NCBI RefSeq assembly: GCF_000344805.1
Contig: NC_020453.1
Coordinates: 4,497,001 to 4,561,000, forward strand
Length of the DNA: 64,000 nt
From: Bradyrhizobium oligotrophicum S58
GTDB taxonomy: Bacteria; Pseudomonadota; Alphaproteobacteria; Rhizobiales; Xanthobacteraceae
Direction: 5' to 3'
Shown here: positions 38,320 to 46,151 of the stretch, piece by piece
Layout of the letters: every line of letters starts with the position of its first letter
How positions within the stretch are numbered: the first letter of the stretch is position 1
Notes under the pieces: model-generated
Seen by the model: the letters and a program-made list of their open reading frames with translations, nothing else
Databases searched by the model: none
Told to the model about the DNA's origin: nothing
Position numbers and translations under genes: made by a program

Positions 38320-39816
38320 ATGATAGAACATCAGAAGGTCAATATTCTCCTGGTTGACGATCAGCCTGCGAAGTTGCTGGCCTATGAAGTCATCCTCAAG
38401 GAACTCGGTGAGCATCTCGTGGTCGCCACCTCCGGCCGTGAAGCGCTCGAGATCCTGCTGAAGAACGAGATTGCCGTCATTCTCGTTGACGTATGCATGC
38501 CCGAACTCGATGGCTTCGAGCTCGCACAGATGATCCGCGAGCATCCGCGGTTCCAGAAGATCGCGATCATCTTCATCTCGGCCATCCAGGTCAGCGACTT
38601 TGATCGTTTGCGCGGCTACGAGATGGGCGCCGTCGACTACGTGCCCGTTCCCGTCGTGCCCGAGGTGCTCCGAGCGAAGATCAAGGTCTTTGCCGAGCTC
38701 TATCGCAAGACCCGCGAGCTCGAGCATCTGAACCTCGAACTCGAAAATCGCGTCCGCGCCCGCACCGCCGAGCTCGAACGCTCCACGGCCAAGCTCGTCG
38801 AAAGCGAGCAACGTCGCAGCATGGCGATCGCGGCAGGCAGGATGGGCTCGTGGGACTGGGACGGCGTCAACGGCGACTGGATGTGGGACGAGGGTCAGTA
38901 CCGCATCTTCGGCGTGACGCCGGAGAGTTTTGAACTGAACAGCGTCAACATCATGGGTCTGCTTCATCCTGAGGATGCCGCCCGCGCTCGGCAATTGATC
39001 GCCGAATTCGGCCGTGGGACGACATCCCATGAAGCGGAGTTCCGCATTCACAGACCTGACGGCGAAGAACGCTGGTGCGTGGGGACGGCGGCTGCAACAA
39101 CCGACAAGGGTGGCCGCGTCATTCGCGTCAGCGGCGTCACCATCGACATCACTGAGCGCAAGCGCGCCGAGGAGCGCCAGAACCTTTTGACACGCGAAGT
39201 GGATCATCGGGCCAAAAACGCATTGACCTTGGCCCAATCGATCGTGAGGCTGACCAAGGCCGATAGCGTGAAGACCTATGTCAGCGCCGTGGAGGGCCGC
39301 ATCAGCGCGCTCGCGCGTGTACACACCATCCTGTCGCTATCGAGCTGGCAGGGAGCGGAGATGAGCCGGCTGATCGCCGAGGAACTGGCACCCTACGCGA
39401 CGGGCGGTCAGGTCGCTTTCGGCGGCGCCGAATTGCAGCTCGAGCCCGCGATGGCGCAGACCCTGGCGCTCGCCTTCCATGAGCTCGTGACCAACTCGGC
39501 CAAATACGGCGCGCTATCGGTTCGCTCCGGTCATTTATCGGTCAAGTGGGCGATCGAGCATGACCGCCTCGATCTGATCTGGATCGAAACCGGCGGTCCG
39601 CTCGTCCATGTGCCGACGTCGCGCGGCTTCGGTACACGCAGCCTGATGGCCAGCGTGGAAAGCCAGCTGGGCGGACGCGCCTCGTTCGACTGGCGTCCGG
39701 AGGGACTGGTGTGCCGACTCGTCGTCCCGCTTCGCCCTGGCGCTACACCGCCGGAGATCACGAGCCCGTTTGTAGGGGTCGTCCCCGGTGACGCAAGACA
39801 GCGAGCTGCGGGCTGA
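38320..39816 (+). CDS. REC-PAS-HWE histidine kinase
   Basis: Soluble sensor kinase of 498 residues. An N-terminal receiver (about 5-120, acceptor D in VILVDVCMPELDGF) is followed by a short coiled coil, a PAS domain with PAC (about 160-285, ending GVTIDITERKRAEERQ) and an HWE-type kinase core. The phospho-acceptor is H296 in DHRAKNAL. The HWE hallmarks are HELVTNSAKYGALS and the WIE triplet in LIWIETGG. The receiver may take phosphate from the upstream hybrid kinase. HWE/HisKA_2 kinases in alphaproteobacteria often phosphorylate PhyR, the anti-anti-sigma of EcfG. ATG at 38320, ten bases after the hybrid kinase, same operon. Confidence 0.92.
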   Translation: MIEHQKVNILLVDDQPAKLLAYEVILKELGEHLVVATSGREALEILLKNEIAVILVDVCMPELDGFELAQMIREHPRFQKIAIIFISAIQVSDFDRLRGYEMGAVDYVPVPVVPEVLRAKIKVFAELYRKTRELEHLNLELENRVRARTAELERSTAKLVESEQRRSMAIAAGRMGSWDWDGVNGDWMWDEGQYRIFGVTPESFELNSVNIMGLLHPEDAARARQLIAEFGRGTTSHEAEFRIHRPDGEERWCVGTAAATTDKGGRVIRVSGVTIDITERKRAEERQNLLTREVDHRAKNALTLAQSIVRLTKADSVKTYVSAVEGRISALARVHTILSLSSWQGAEMSRLIAEELAPYATGGQVAFGGAELQLEPAMAQTLALAFHELVTNSAKYGALSVRSGHLSVKWAIEHDRLDLIWIETGGPLVHVPTSRGFGTRSLMASVESQLGGRASFDWRPEGLVCRLVVPLRPGATPPEITSPFVGVVPGDARQRAAG

Positions 39817-39830
39817 CGGCGCAGGACAGC

Positions 39831-42116
39831 TCAGACGGCCATGTCGCGCGAAATCCGGACGGGGATGGATTTGGCGGCGGGCACCTTGCTGCCCTCGGCG
39901 TAGTGCCACAGTGGGATAAGCCCGTTGCATTCCGGATAGTAGGCTGCAGTGCTGTAGCGCGGAATGTCGAATGCCACCGCCTGCAGTCCGCCGAGGGAGC
40001 GCTCGACGCCATCGTCAGCCTTGGTCGAAAGCCGCACCAGGTCGCCCTGCTTGATGCCCAGATCAGCCATGTCGGTCGCGTTCATGAAAACGACCTGGCG
40101 GCCACCAATCACACCGCGAAAACGATCGTCCTCATTGTAGATCGTGGTGTTGAATTGACCATCGGCACGCAAGGTCATCAGCTGGAACACGCCATTGCCT
40201 TCTTGCGGCGGATTAAGCGCAGCCTTGGGCACGGTGAAATTGGCCTTGCCAGTCGGCGTCTTCCATTTGCGCTCGCGCGCGCCAAGCGGCCGCGGGAAGC
40301 CGCCGGGCTGAAACAAGCGATTGTTGAAGTCCTTGAACTGGTCGGGATACGTGCGCTCGATGGCCTCCCTGACAAGCGCGTAGTTGCCGACCCACGCATC
40401 CCAGTCGACGCGTGGGTTAGGTCGCAGGGTCGCCTTGGCCAGACCGGCGACGATGGCTGGTTCGGACAACAGGGTCTCGGCGATCGGCTGGCGCTGCCCG
40501 CGCGAGCCATGGATGCAGGTGGTAGAGTCCTCCATCGATACTGCTTGCTCGCCACCCGCCTGCCGGTCAATCTCGATGCGACCCAGGCACGGCAGAAGAT
40601 AGGTCACCGTGCCGGGCACGAGATGGGTACGATTGAGCTTGGTCGCGATCTGCACCGATAGCCTCAGCTTCGACCAAGCCGGCTCCATCAGCGACCTCTC
40701 CGGGACGGCGCGCAGGAAATTGCCGCCAAGGCTGATGAACCCCTTCACGTCCTGCTTGATGATCGCCTCGCACGCATCCACCGTGCTCAAACCATCCCAG
40801 CGCGGCGGCTCGAATGCGTAGAGCTCTGCGAGCTTGTCGAGCGGCACCAGCTTGGTCTTTTCGGAGATCCCCACCGTCCTCTGCCCCTGCACATTGGAAT
40901 GCCCGCGGACCGGCGAGATGCCGGCGCCGGGCTTGCCGATGTTCCCGCGCAGCAGGAGCAGGTTCACGATCATCTTCGCCGTCTCGACGCCATGGCGGTG
41001 CTGCGTGATCCCCATGCCGTAGTTGGCGATTACAGCGTTGGACGACGCATAGACCTTCGCAGCTGCCAGCATGTCGGCCCGGCCAAGGCCAGAAGACCGC
41101 TCGATGTCGCTCCACGACGCCTGGCGGCAATAGCTCGCGAAGTCGTCGAACCCAGACGTATGCTGTTCGATGAAGGCGACGTCGAGCACCCGCGGGCTCT
41201 TCCCGGCGATCGCAGCATCGTCCGCCTCGATCACGGCCTTGCAGAGTCCGAGCAGGGCCGCACCATCGCCCCCGACCCTGAGCTGATGATATTGCGTGCT
41301 GATCCTCGTGCCGCCGGTCAACACCATCTGAATGGGATTTTGGGGATTTGTGAACCGCTCCAACCCGCGCTCGCGCAATGGATTGAACGTGATGATGGGT
41401 ACGCCGCGTTGCGCCGCCTTCTGCAACGGATGCAGCATCCGCGGCGAATTCGTCGTCGTGTTCTGGCCGAAGAAGAAGATGCAATCGGCCTTGTCGAAAT
41501 CCTCGAGCAGCACCGTGCCGACGGGGACGCCGATCACTTCGGGCAGCGCTACTGACGTCGACTCGTGGCACATGTTGGAGCTGTCGGGGAAATTGTTGGT
41601 GCCATACATGCGCCCGAACAGCTGGTACATGTAGCTGGTCTCGAGCGATGCCCTTCCCGAAGTGTACATCACGACGGACCGCGGATCGAGCTTGTTCAAC
41701 TCGCCGCCGATGGCGCGGAATGCGTCATCCCAGCTGACGGTCACGTAACGATCGGTCGCCGGGTCATAGCGCATCGGATGCGTCAGACGCCCCTGCTCTT
41801 CCAGCTGATGGTCCGACCACGTCCGCAGTTCGGCAAGTGTGTGCCGGGCGAAGAACTCGGGCCCGACCGTCTTGCCGGTGATCTCCCAGGCCGTGGCCTT
41901 GGCGCCATTCTCACAGAACTCGAACGGGTGTGGCTTGGCCGGTTTGGCCCAGGAGCAGCTGACACACATGAAGCCGCCCGGCTTGTTTTGCTTGAGCAGG
42001 ATCTCGCTGCCCAGAAGCGTCACTTCCTCCTGGGTCAGGATGCTCGCGACAGCACGGACGGACCCCCATCCGCCGGCCGGAGCGGTGTAGTCCTCGATCT
42101 TGGCTTTCTCACTCAC
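39831..42116 (-). CDS. FdhF/YdeP-family molybdopterin oxidoreductase
   Basis: Molybdenum enzyme of 761 residues related to formate dehydrogenase alpha chains but of the YdeP branch, whose substrate is unsettled (E. coli ydeP is linked to acid resistance). N-terminal cysteines CVSCSWAKP and FCENGAKATAWE correspond to the degenerate Fe-S region. The probable Mo-ligand cysteine is in NMCHESTSVALPEV, where FdhF has a selenocysteine. MGD-binding segments FGQNTTTNSPRML and NYGMGITQHRHGVETA are seen. It has no signal peptide, so is cytoplasmic. The GTG at 42116 is chosen, with GGAGA before it; a TTG at 42158 is also open. It is convergent with the kinase operon and has its own EcfG-type promoter. 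Confidence 0.88.
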   Translation of the reverse strand: MSEKAKIEDYTAPAGGWGSVRAVASILTQEEVTLLGSEILLKQNKPGGFMCVSCSWAKPAKPHPFEFCENGAKATAWEITGKTVGPEFFARHTLAELRTWSDHQLEEQGRLTHPMRYDPATDRYVTVSWDDAFRAIGGELNKLDPRSVVMYTSGRASLETSYMYQLFGRMYGTNNFPDSSNMCHESTSVALPEVIGVPVGTVLLEDFDKADCIFFFGQNTTTNSPRMLHPLQKAAQRGVPIITFNPLRERGLERFTNPQNPIQMVLTGGTRISTQYHQLRVGGDGAALLGLCKAVIEADDAAIAGKSPRVLDVAFIEQHTSGFDDFASYCRQASWSDIERSSGLGRADMLAAAKVYASSNAVIANYGMGITQHRHGVETAKMIVNLLLLRGNIGKPGAGISPVRGHSNVQGQRTVGISEKTKLVPLDKLAELYAFEPPRWDGLSTVDACEAIIKQDVKGFISLGGNFLRAVPERSLMEPAWSKLRLSVQIATKLNRTHLVPGTVTYLLPCLGRIEIDRQAGGEQAVSMEDSTTCIHGSRGQRQPIAETLLSEPAIVAGLAKATLRPNPRVDWDAWVGNYALVREAIERTYPDQFKDFNNRLFQPGGFPRPLGARERKWKTPTGKANFTVPKAALNPPQEGNGVFQLMTLRADGQFNTTIYNEDDRFRGVIGGRQVVFMNATDMADLGIKQGDLVRLSTKADDGVERSLGGLQAVAFDIPRYSTAAYYPECNGLIPLWHYAEGSKVPAAKSIPVRISRDMAV

Positions 42117-42151
42117 GGCACATCTCCGCGCGGTTCGTCCGGAAATCCGCC

Positions 42152-42176
42152 AACCCAAGATGACAGACGAAGTTCC
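42152..42176 (-). promoter_or_regulatory. Sigma-EcfG-type promoter of the YdeP-like gene
   Basis: Minus strand GGAAC (42176-42172), 17 bases, GTT (42154-42152). It is correctly oriented and about 36 bases upstream of the chosen GTG at 42116, an ideal distance. Confidence 0.55.
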
Positions 42177-42373
42177 AACGTCTCACGGATCCTTGCTCCG
42201 ACCGGTTTGATCCGGACGACCCGGTCTTTTGCAGCCTTGGCGGATTAGGAACCGCAACGTCGGCTGCGCGTCTACCTCTTGCCTTCGGCGGCGTTCCCCC
42301 ATCTCGCTGGAGGCACTCCGTGTGGACTGCGGCCCAGCGTTCGACCCCTCGGGCGCTGGGACCGTCCATCCGA

Positions 42374-42401
42374 AGAAAGCCGGGCAAAGGCCCGGCTTTC
42401 T
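42374..42401 (+). terminator. Strong stem-loop, terminator-like on the plus strand
   Basis: A perfect twelve-pair stem AGAAAGCCGGGC (42374-42385) with its complement at 42390-42401 around AAAG, followed on the plus strand by CTTTC. On the minus strand, 29 bases after the DJ-1 gene stop, there is no U-run but the stem could still end that mRNA. It may serve both strands. Confidence 0.75.
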
Positions 42402-42430
42402 CTTTCGCGCCAGTCTCCCTAGAACTGAAG

Positions 42431-42991
42431 TCACGCAGCGCTGCGCTGGAGGTGACGACCTTCCTTGACCTCCTCGATGATCTTGGCGCTGAAGGCTTCC
42501 AGGTCGCCCGGATTGCGCGACGTGATGACGCCTTGATCGACGACGACCTCGGCATCCTGCCAGTCGGCGCCGGCATTGGCGACGTCCGTCTTGATCGACC
42601 TGTAGGACGTCATCTTGCGCCCCTTCGCGATGCCGGTCTCGATCAGCAACCAGGGTGCGTGGCAGACCGCGGCGACGATCTTCTTGGCGTCGAAAATATC
42701 CTTGATGAACTTCAGCGCCTTCGGTTCAAGGCGCAACAGGTCCGGATTGATCTGGCCGCCCGGCAGCACGATCGCGTCGTATTCGGATGCAGCGGCCTGG
42801 TCGAGCGTCTTGTCGACCTTGACCGGACGTCCCCAGTCCTTTTGATCCCAGCCCTTGATCTCGCCGGGCGCAAGCGACACGATGTCGACGGTCGCTCCCG
42901 CCTGCTTCAAGCGATCACGCGGCACTTCGAGCTCTGACTGCTCGAACCCGTTGGTGGCGAGGATCGCGATCTTCTTTCCCTTGATGTCCAT
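42431..42991 (-). CDS. DJ-1/PfpI family protein (YhbO/YajL-like)
   Basis: Cytoplasmic protein of 186 residues in the DJ-1/PfpI superfamily, usually stress-protective (deglycase, protease or glyoxalase-like activities are debated). Start MDIKGKKIAILATNGFEQSE with the conserved glutamate. The nucleophile elbow is AAVCHAPWLL (Cys-His). Other family segments are DAIVLPGGQINPDLLR and GVITSRNPGDLEAFSAKIIEE. AAGGGAG lies seven bases before the ATG. A sigma-EcfG-type promoter is found 32-56 bases upstream. Confidence 0.93.
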   Translation of the reverse strand: MDIKGKKIAILATNGFEQSELEVPRDRLKQAGATVDIVSLAPGEIKGWDQKDWGRPVKVDKTLDQAAASEYDAIVLPGGQINPDLLRLEPKALKFIKDIFDAKKIVAAVCHAPWLLIETGIAKGRKMTSYRSIKTDVANAGADWQDAEVVVDQGVITSRNPGDLEAFSAKIIEEVKEGRHLQRSAA

Positions 42992-43022
42992 TGAGTTCTC
43001 CCTTGGAATCGACACTGCGGGC

Positions 43023-43047
43023 AACCTCGCGCGCGCGGCCACGTTCC
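43023..43047 (-). promoter_or_regulatory. Sigma-EcfG-type promoter of the DJ-1/PfpI gene
   Basis: Minus strand GGAAC (43047-43043), 17 bases, GTT (43025-43023), with the ATG at 42991. Confidence 0.55.
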
Positions 43048-43102
43048 CGCAGCGCGACCGGCAGATCGTCACAACTGGTCGAGTGACGTGATCTCCCGGC
43101 GT

Positions 43103-43128
43103 GGAACCAGCCCGCCTGCGACGCAGTT
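43103..43128 (+). promoter_or_regulatory. Possible sigma-EcfG-type promoter of the 98-residue protein gene
   Basis: Plus strand GGAAC (43103-43107), 18 bases, GTT (43126-43128). It is about 85 bases upstream of the GTG at 43213 and back to back with the DJ-1 promoter. Confidence 0.45.
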
Positions 43129-43212
43129 TGTCCGGTCGAACCTGCTTTGACGGCCGCGCCGCTTGCGCGGCCCCGGCAGCGCCATTCGAAGGATCGCGAT
43201 CTGGAGCCGCTC

Positions 43213-43509
43213 GTGCCCTATGCATTGTTTGAGAACGACGAACGGCTGACCCGTCCGTTCCGCACTGAACGCGAGGTCTGGGAGGCGGCGGAACAGGCCG
43301 ATCTCATCACGCTCGGCACGCATGGCGAGAAGATTCTCGACAACAATTTCGAGATCAAATCCTGCGATGCCACGCCTGAAGAGCTCACAGTCGCGAGCCC
43401 CGACATCGTGTTTACAGTAGCCCGCGGCGCAGATCCTGCGACCAGCAACCGGTCATCGGAACAGCCCGTGCCGCCTGCTCATAGGACGCCAGCGAAGACG
43501 TCCTCATGA
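43213..43509 (+). CDS. Small conserved protein, 98 residues
   Basis: Begins at a GTG (VPYALFENDERLTRPFRTER, then EVWEAAEQADLI) with GGAG seven bases before it. The opening (M/V)PYALFxxxxxLxxxFxTExEVWxxAxxAxL, followed by L(D/E)xxxxIKxC, is a pattern I know from short proteins in Bradyrhizobium; function unknown. The C-terminal 30 residues are low-complexity (PVPPAHRTPAKTSS). A TTG start at 43147 would add 22 arginine-rich residues and is less likely. Confidence 0.7.
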   Translation: MPYALFENDERLTRPFRTEREVWEAAEQADLITLGTHGEKILDNNFEIKSCDATPEELTVASPDIVFTVARGADPATSNRSSEQPVPPAHRTPAKTSS

Positions 43510-43610
43510 GCAAGAGGAGATCCGACGTCACGGCCTTGTGCTAGCGGGCCTCGCCCGCCCGACATTCGCTGCCGAGGCATCGTCGCAGACGCCGGCACGT
43601 TGAATGAAGT

Positions 43611-43844
43611 TCAGGCATGTCGGGCGCTTCGTTGCTTCCGCGGCTGCCGCCTCGCCTCTTCGCCCTTGAGCAGCTCACGCTGCTCGCGCAGCCGCAAGAG
43701 CGCTTGCTGCATCCGCTGCAACAGGGCCTCGGCAGCCTCCGTGCTGATCCCGGCGCGCCGCAATTGCAGGATCTCGCGATTCTGCCGGCCGACCTGGAAG
43801 CGCATCCGGTCGATTTCCAGTCGAACCAAATCGATGTCGCACAT
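43611..43844 (-). CDS. Small helical protein, 77 residues
   Basis: Reads MCDIDLVRLEIDRMRFQVGR, then QNREILQLRRAGISTEAAEALLQRMQQALLRLREQRELLKGEE. Two amphipathic helices joined by RRAGIST form a likely antiparallel coiled coil, with a basic tail (RRQPRKQRSARHA). GAAGGTG lies before the ATG. I recognise the pattern from short conserved Bradyrhizobium proteins of unknown role; the basic tail would allow nucleic-acid contact, but that is a guess. Confidence 0.8.
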   Translation of the reverse strand: MCDIDLVRLEIDRMRFQVGRQNREILQLRRAGISTEAAEALLQRMQQALLRLREQRELLKGEEARRQPRKQRSARHA

Positions 43845-43941
43845 GGAGCACCTTCGAGAACTGATCGAACTGAATATAGAACAAAACAGGAACAATATTC
43901 AAGGGGAGTGTTGGATCCAAGGCAAGCAACGGAGGCTCGTC

Positions 43942-44133
43942 ATGGCCGACAAGATTGAGAAAGACCCGCGAAGCTGGGTGTCTGGAGATGATCCGATCAC
44001 CGACGCTCAAGCTTCGTATCTGAAGACGCTCAGCGACCAGGCGGGACGGCCCGATCCGACCGATGAAGCGCTGACGAAAGCCGAAGCATCCGAGCTGATC
44101 GACGAGATGAGACGCGCCGCCAGTCTGGGGTGA
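43942..44133 (+). CDS. DUF3072 family small protein
   Basis: A 63-residue protein (MADKIEKDPRSWVSGDDPIT, then DAQASYLKTLSDQAGRPDPTDEALTKAEASELIDEMRRA). It matches DUF3072: DPxxWxTGDxPMTxAQxSYLKTLsexA then LtKAEASxxIDELR. No function known. GGAGG lies before the ATG. Upstream GGAAC (43909-43913) is followed after 16 bases by GTT, one base short of the usual EcfG spacing, so this promoter is doubtful. Confidence 0.88.
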   Translation: MADKIEKDPRSWVSGDDPITDAQASYLKTLSDQAGRPDPTDEALTKAEASELIDEMRRAASLG

Positions 44134-44274
44134 GATTGCGGTTCCCAGCTGATTAGGACGCGTTGCAGGCGACGTGGACCGATCGGTATCTCGATCCTCG
44201 CAGGACCGCAGCCGAAACCGTCGCGAATCAGGACTCAGTCGTTTAGGATTCGCAGCCTTTATCGGGAGTGCAGC

Positions 44275-44562
44275 ATGGTTGCGGATAGTGACAGCAAGAT
44301 TGCCTGGCATCGCGCCCAACTGAAGAAGAACCGCGCGGCCCTGAAGCAGATCGAGACGGCGCGATTTACCGTTGGTGAGAGCGCAGATGCGAGAGCGCTC
44401 GAACGGACGAAGACACAGGTCGCGGAGCTGCAGCTCAAGATCCGCGAGTCGGAACAGGTGATCGGCCAGCACGACAAGCAGGCACGGCGGCCGCTGGCGA
44501 CCGACCTGCGCAGCCTGTCCAACGTCGCCTGGCGCAACTGGGCCGGCAACGGTCCGCGCTGA
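44275..44562 (+). CDS. Small coiled-coil protein, 95 residues
   Basis: Begins MVADSDSKIAWHRAQLKKNR and continues with a long charged helix (ALERTKTQVAELQLKIRESEQVIGQHDKQ). It is soluble. GGGAG lies about seven bases before the ATG. The leader contains a GCGAATC/GATTCGC inverted repeat at about 44221-44251. Family not named; the heptad-like spacing supports a dimeric coiled coil. Confidence 0.75.
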   Translation: MVADSDSKIAWHRAQLKKNRAALKQIETARFTVGESADARALERTKTQVAELQLKIRESEQVIGQHDKQARRPLATDLRSLSNVAWRNWAGNGPR

Positions 44563-44577
44563 CCGAGGCGACCATGA

Positions 44578-45942
44578 TCAATCCACGATCGTGTTGCGGG
44601 CGCTGCCCGGTTCATCGAAATACGTCGAGACATCGGAGGGCGGCGACTTGCCCGGCTCCGACCAGCGTGTCAGCCGTTCGTCACTCCTCCGCAGCGCGTC
44701 GAGATCGATGCGTCCTTCCGCCAGAGCCTGCTTGGCGCAGGCGAACACGCGATGAAACTGCGTGCCGTCATAAGCTACCAGCAAGAGATCGGCGCCGCCA
44801 TTGAGCGCTTCCACGACGGCCTTGCAGAGATTGCGGCCATAGATCGCGCCCATCACGAGATCATCGGTCACGATCACGCCTTGATAGTTCCAGCGGCCGC
44901 GGATCAGGCCGTCGAGCACCGCCTTGGAATGGGAGGCGGGACGCTCGGCATCGATCGCATCGACCACCACGTGACCGACCATCATGGCCGCATGTGAGTT
45001 GTCGAGCACTTGACGGAACGGCCGCCAATCCGACTGCTCCAACACGTCGGCCGGCGTATCGAGCTGCGCAGAGAAGTGATGCGTGTCGGCCTCGACGCGG
45101 CCCAGACCAGGGAAATGCTTGACCGCCGCCCGAACACCGCTCGCTTCAAGGCCCCTGACATAACTGAGCGCGACGTCGCCCACCACGCCCGGATCATTGG
45201 AGATCGCGCGCTGTCCGATCAGCGTGTGAAAGTCGAGGCGGTTGCGGGTCCACCGCGGGCGCAGATCGACCACCGGCGCCAGGTTGAACGTGACGCCTGC
45301 TGCCGCCAGCGCCTGTCCTTGCGTCCGCCCCATCTCGAACGCGTCGTGCGCGCGCCGCGCCGCGGGCAGATCCGCCAGCGTAGCGAGCCCGGGCATGTTC
45401 GGCAGGGTCGGAGACAAATGCGCGACACGGCCTCCCTCCTGATCGGCGGAAACGAGCAAAGGTGGCAGCCCGGCAATCTGGCGTTCGGACTGCAATCGCT
45501 TGATCTCGGCGCCCAGTTGAGCCTCGGTGCGTCCGCGCACGTTGTGATGCGTCACATAGACACCTGCGATCAATCCCTGCCGGGCCAACGCTGCTGCGTC
45601 CTCGGCGGCGGCGTAGCCGACGATGAAGTGCCGTCCGAGCAGACGCCCCACGTCAGGCGTAGTGCGAAACGTCTCGTATTTGCGCCAGGCGAACATGAAT
45701 TGTGTCGATGTCAGCGCCACAAGCGGAACGCACCATGTCAGCACCAGAACCCGCCCGCCGACGCCGCGGCTCCAGCGCCCGCCGAGCATCAGCAGCAGCG
45801 GCGCAGCAAGGCCGATGATGAGCAAGGCGCCGTGGCCCGTCCCGCGCAGGCGAACCAGATACGGCTCATTGCTGTTGAGCGTGATGAAAATGAAGAGCAG
45901 AGCCAGGATCCAGAGGACCACCGTCCTGATACGTCCGAGCAT
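44578..45942 (-). CDS. Membrane-anchored GH3 beta-N-acetylhexosaminidase (NagZ-like)
   Basis: Glycoside hydrolase family 3 enzyme of 454 residues. Three hydrophobic segments (about 8-25, 38-57, 66-85) precede the catalytic barrel, which begins GRHFIVGYAAAEDAAALARQGLIAGVYVTHHN. NagZ hallmarks are VSADQEGGRVAHL, the KHFPGLG loop with following ADTHH, and the nucleophile aspartate in VIVTDDLVMGAIYG. NagZ normally frees GlcNAc from muropeptides in the cytoplasm. An anchored form could act in the periplasm, but the topology is not settled by charge distribution. A start at 46080 would add 46 residues. It is divergent from the DUF4173 operon. Confidence 0.85.
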   Translation of the reverse strand: MLGRIRTVVLWILALLFIFITLNSNEPYLVRLRGTGHGALLIIGLAAPLLLMLGGRWSRGVGGRVLVLTWCVPLVALTSTQFMFAWRKYETFRTTPDVGRLLGRHFIVGYAAAEDAAALARQGLIAGVYVTHHNVRGRTEAQLGAEIKRLQSERQIAGLPPLLVSADQEGGRVAHLSPTLPNMPGLATLADLPAARRAHDAFEMGRTQGQALAAAGVTFNLAPVVDLRPRWTRNRLDFHTLIGQRAISNDPGVVGDVALSYVRGLEASGVRAAVKHFPGLGRVEADTHHFSAQLDTPADVLEQSDWRPFRQVLDNSHAAMMVGHVVVDAIDAERPASHSKAVLDGLIRGRWNYQGVIVTDDLVMGAIYGRNLCKAVVEALNGGADLLLVAYDGTQFHRVFACAKQALAEGRIDLDALRRSDERLTRWSEPGKSPPSDVSTYFDEPGSARNTIVD

Positions 45943-46151
45943 GTTCGCAACCGACCATTCGAGGAAAGACGGGATCTGCGTAACAACGCCGATCTGCCAG
46001 CGCCAGCCGCAGACTCGCGCCTGCACGAAATCTGCAAACAAATCCTGAAATGCTGCAGAGCCCTTCGTAAGCGACTGCACGCGCCGACGTCATGCTCGGT
46101 TCATCGGCCGCGCCCCTCGGCCGAGTCATCGTCTCATCGAGGATTCCTGCC

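Larger units (their letters stand above)
42117..42430. other. Intergenic region with promoter and possible small RNA
   Basis: Contains the YdeP promoter on the minus strand. On the plus strand, a structured stretch includes CCCAGCG/CGCTGGG arms (42333-42360) and ends in the strong hairpin at 42374-42401. No protein-coding gene is supported. A small RNA on the plus strand is possible. Confidence 0.4.
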
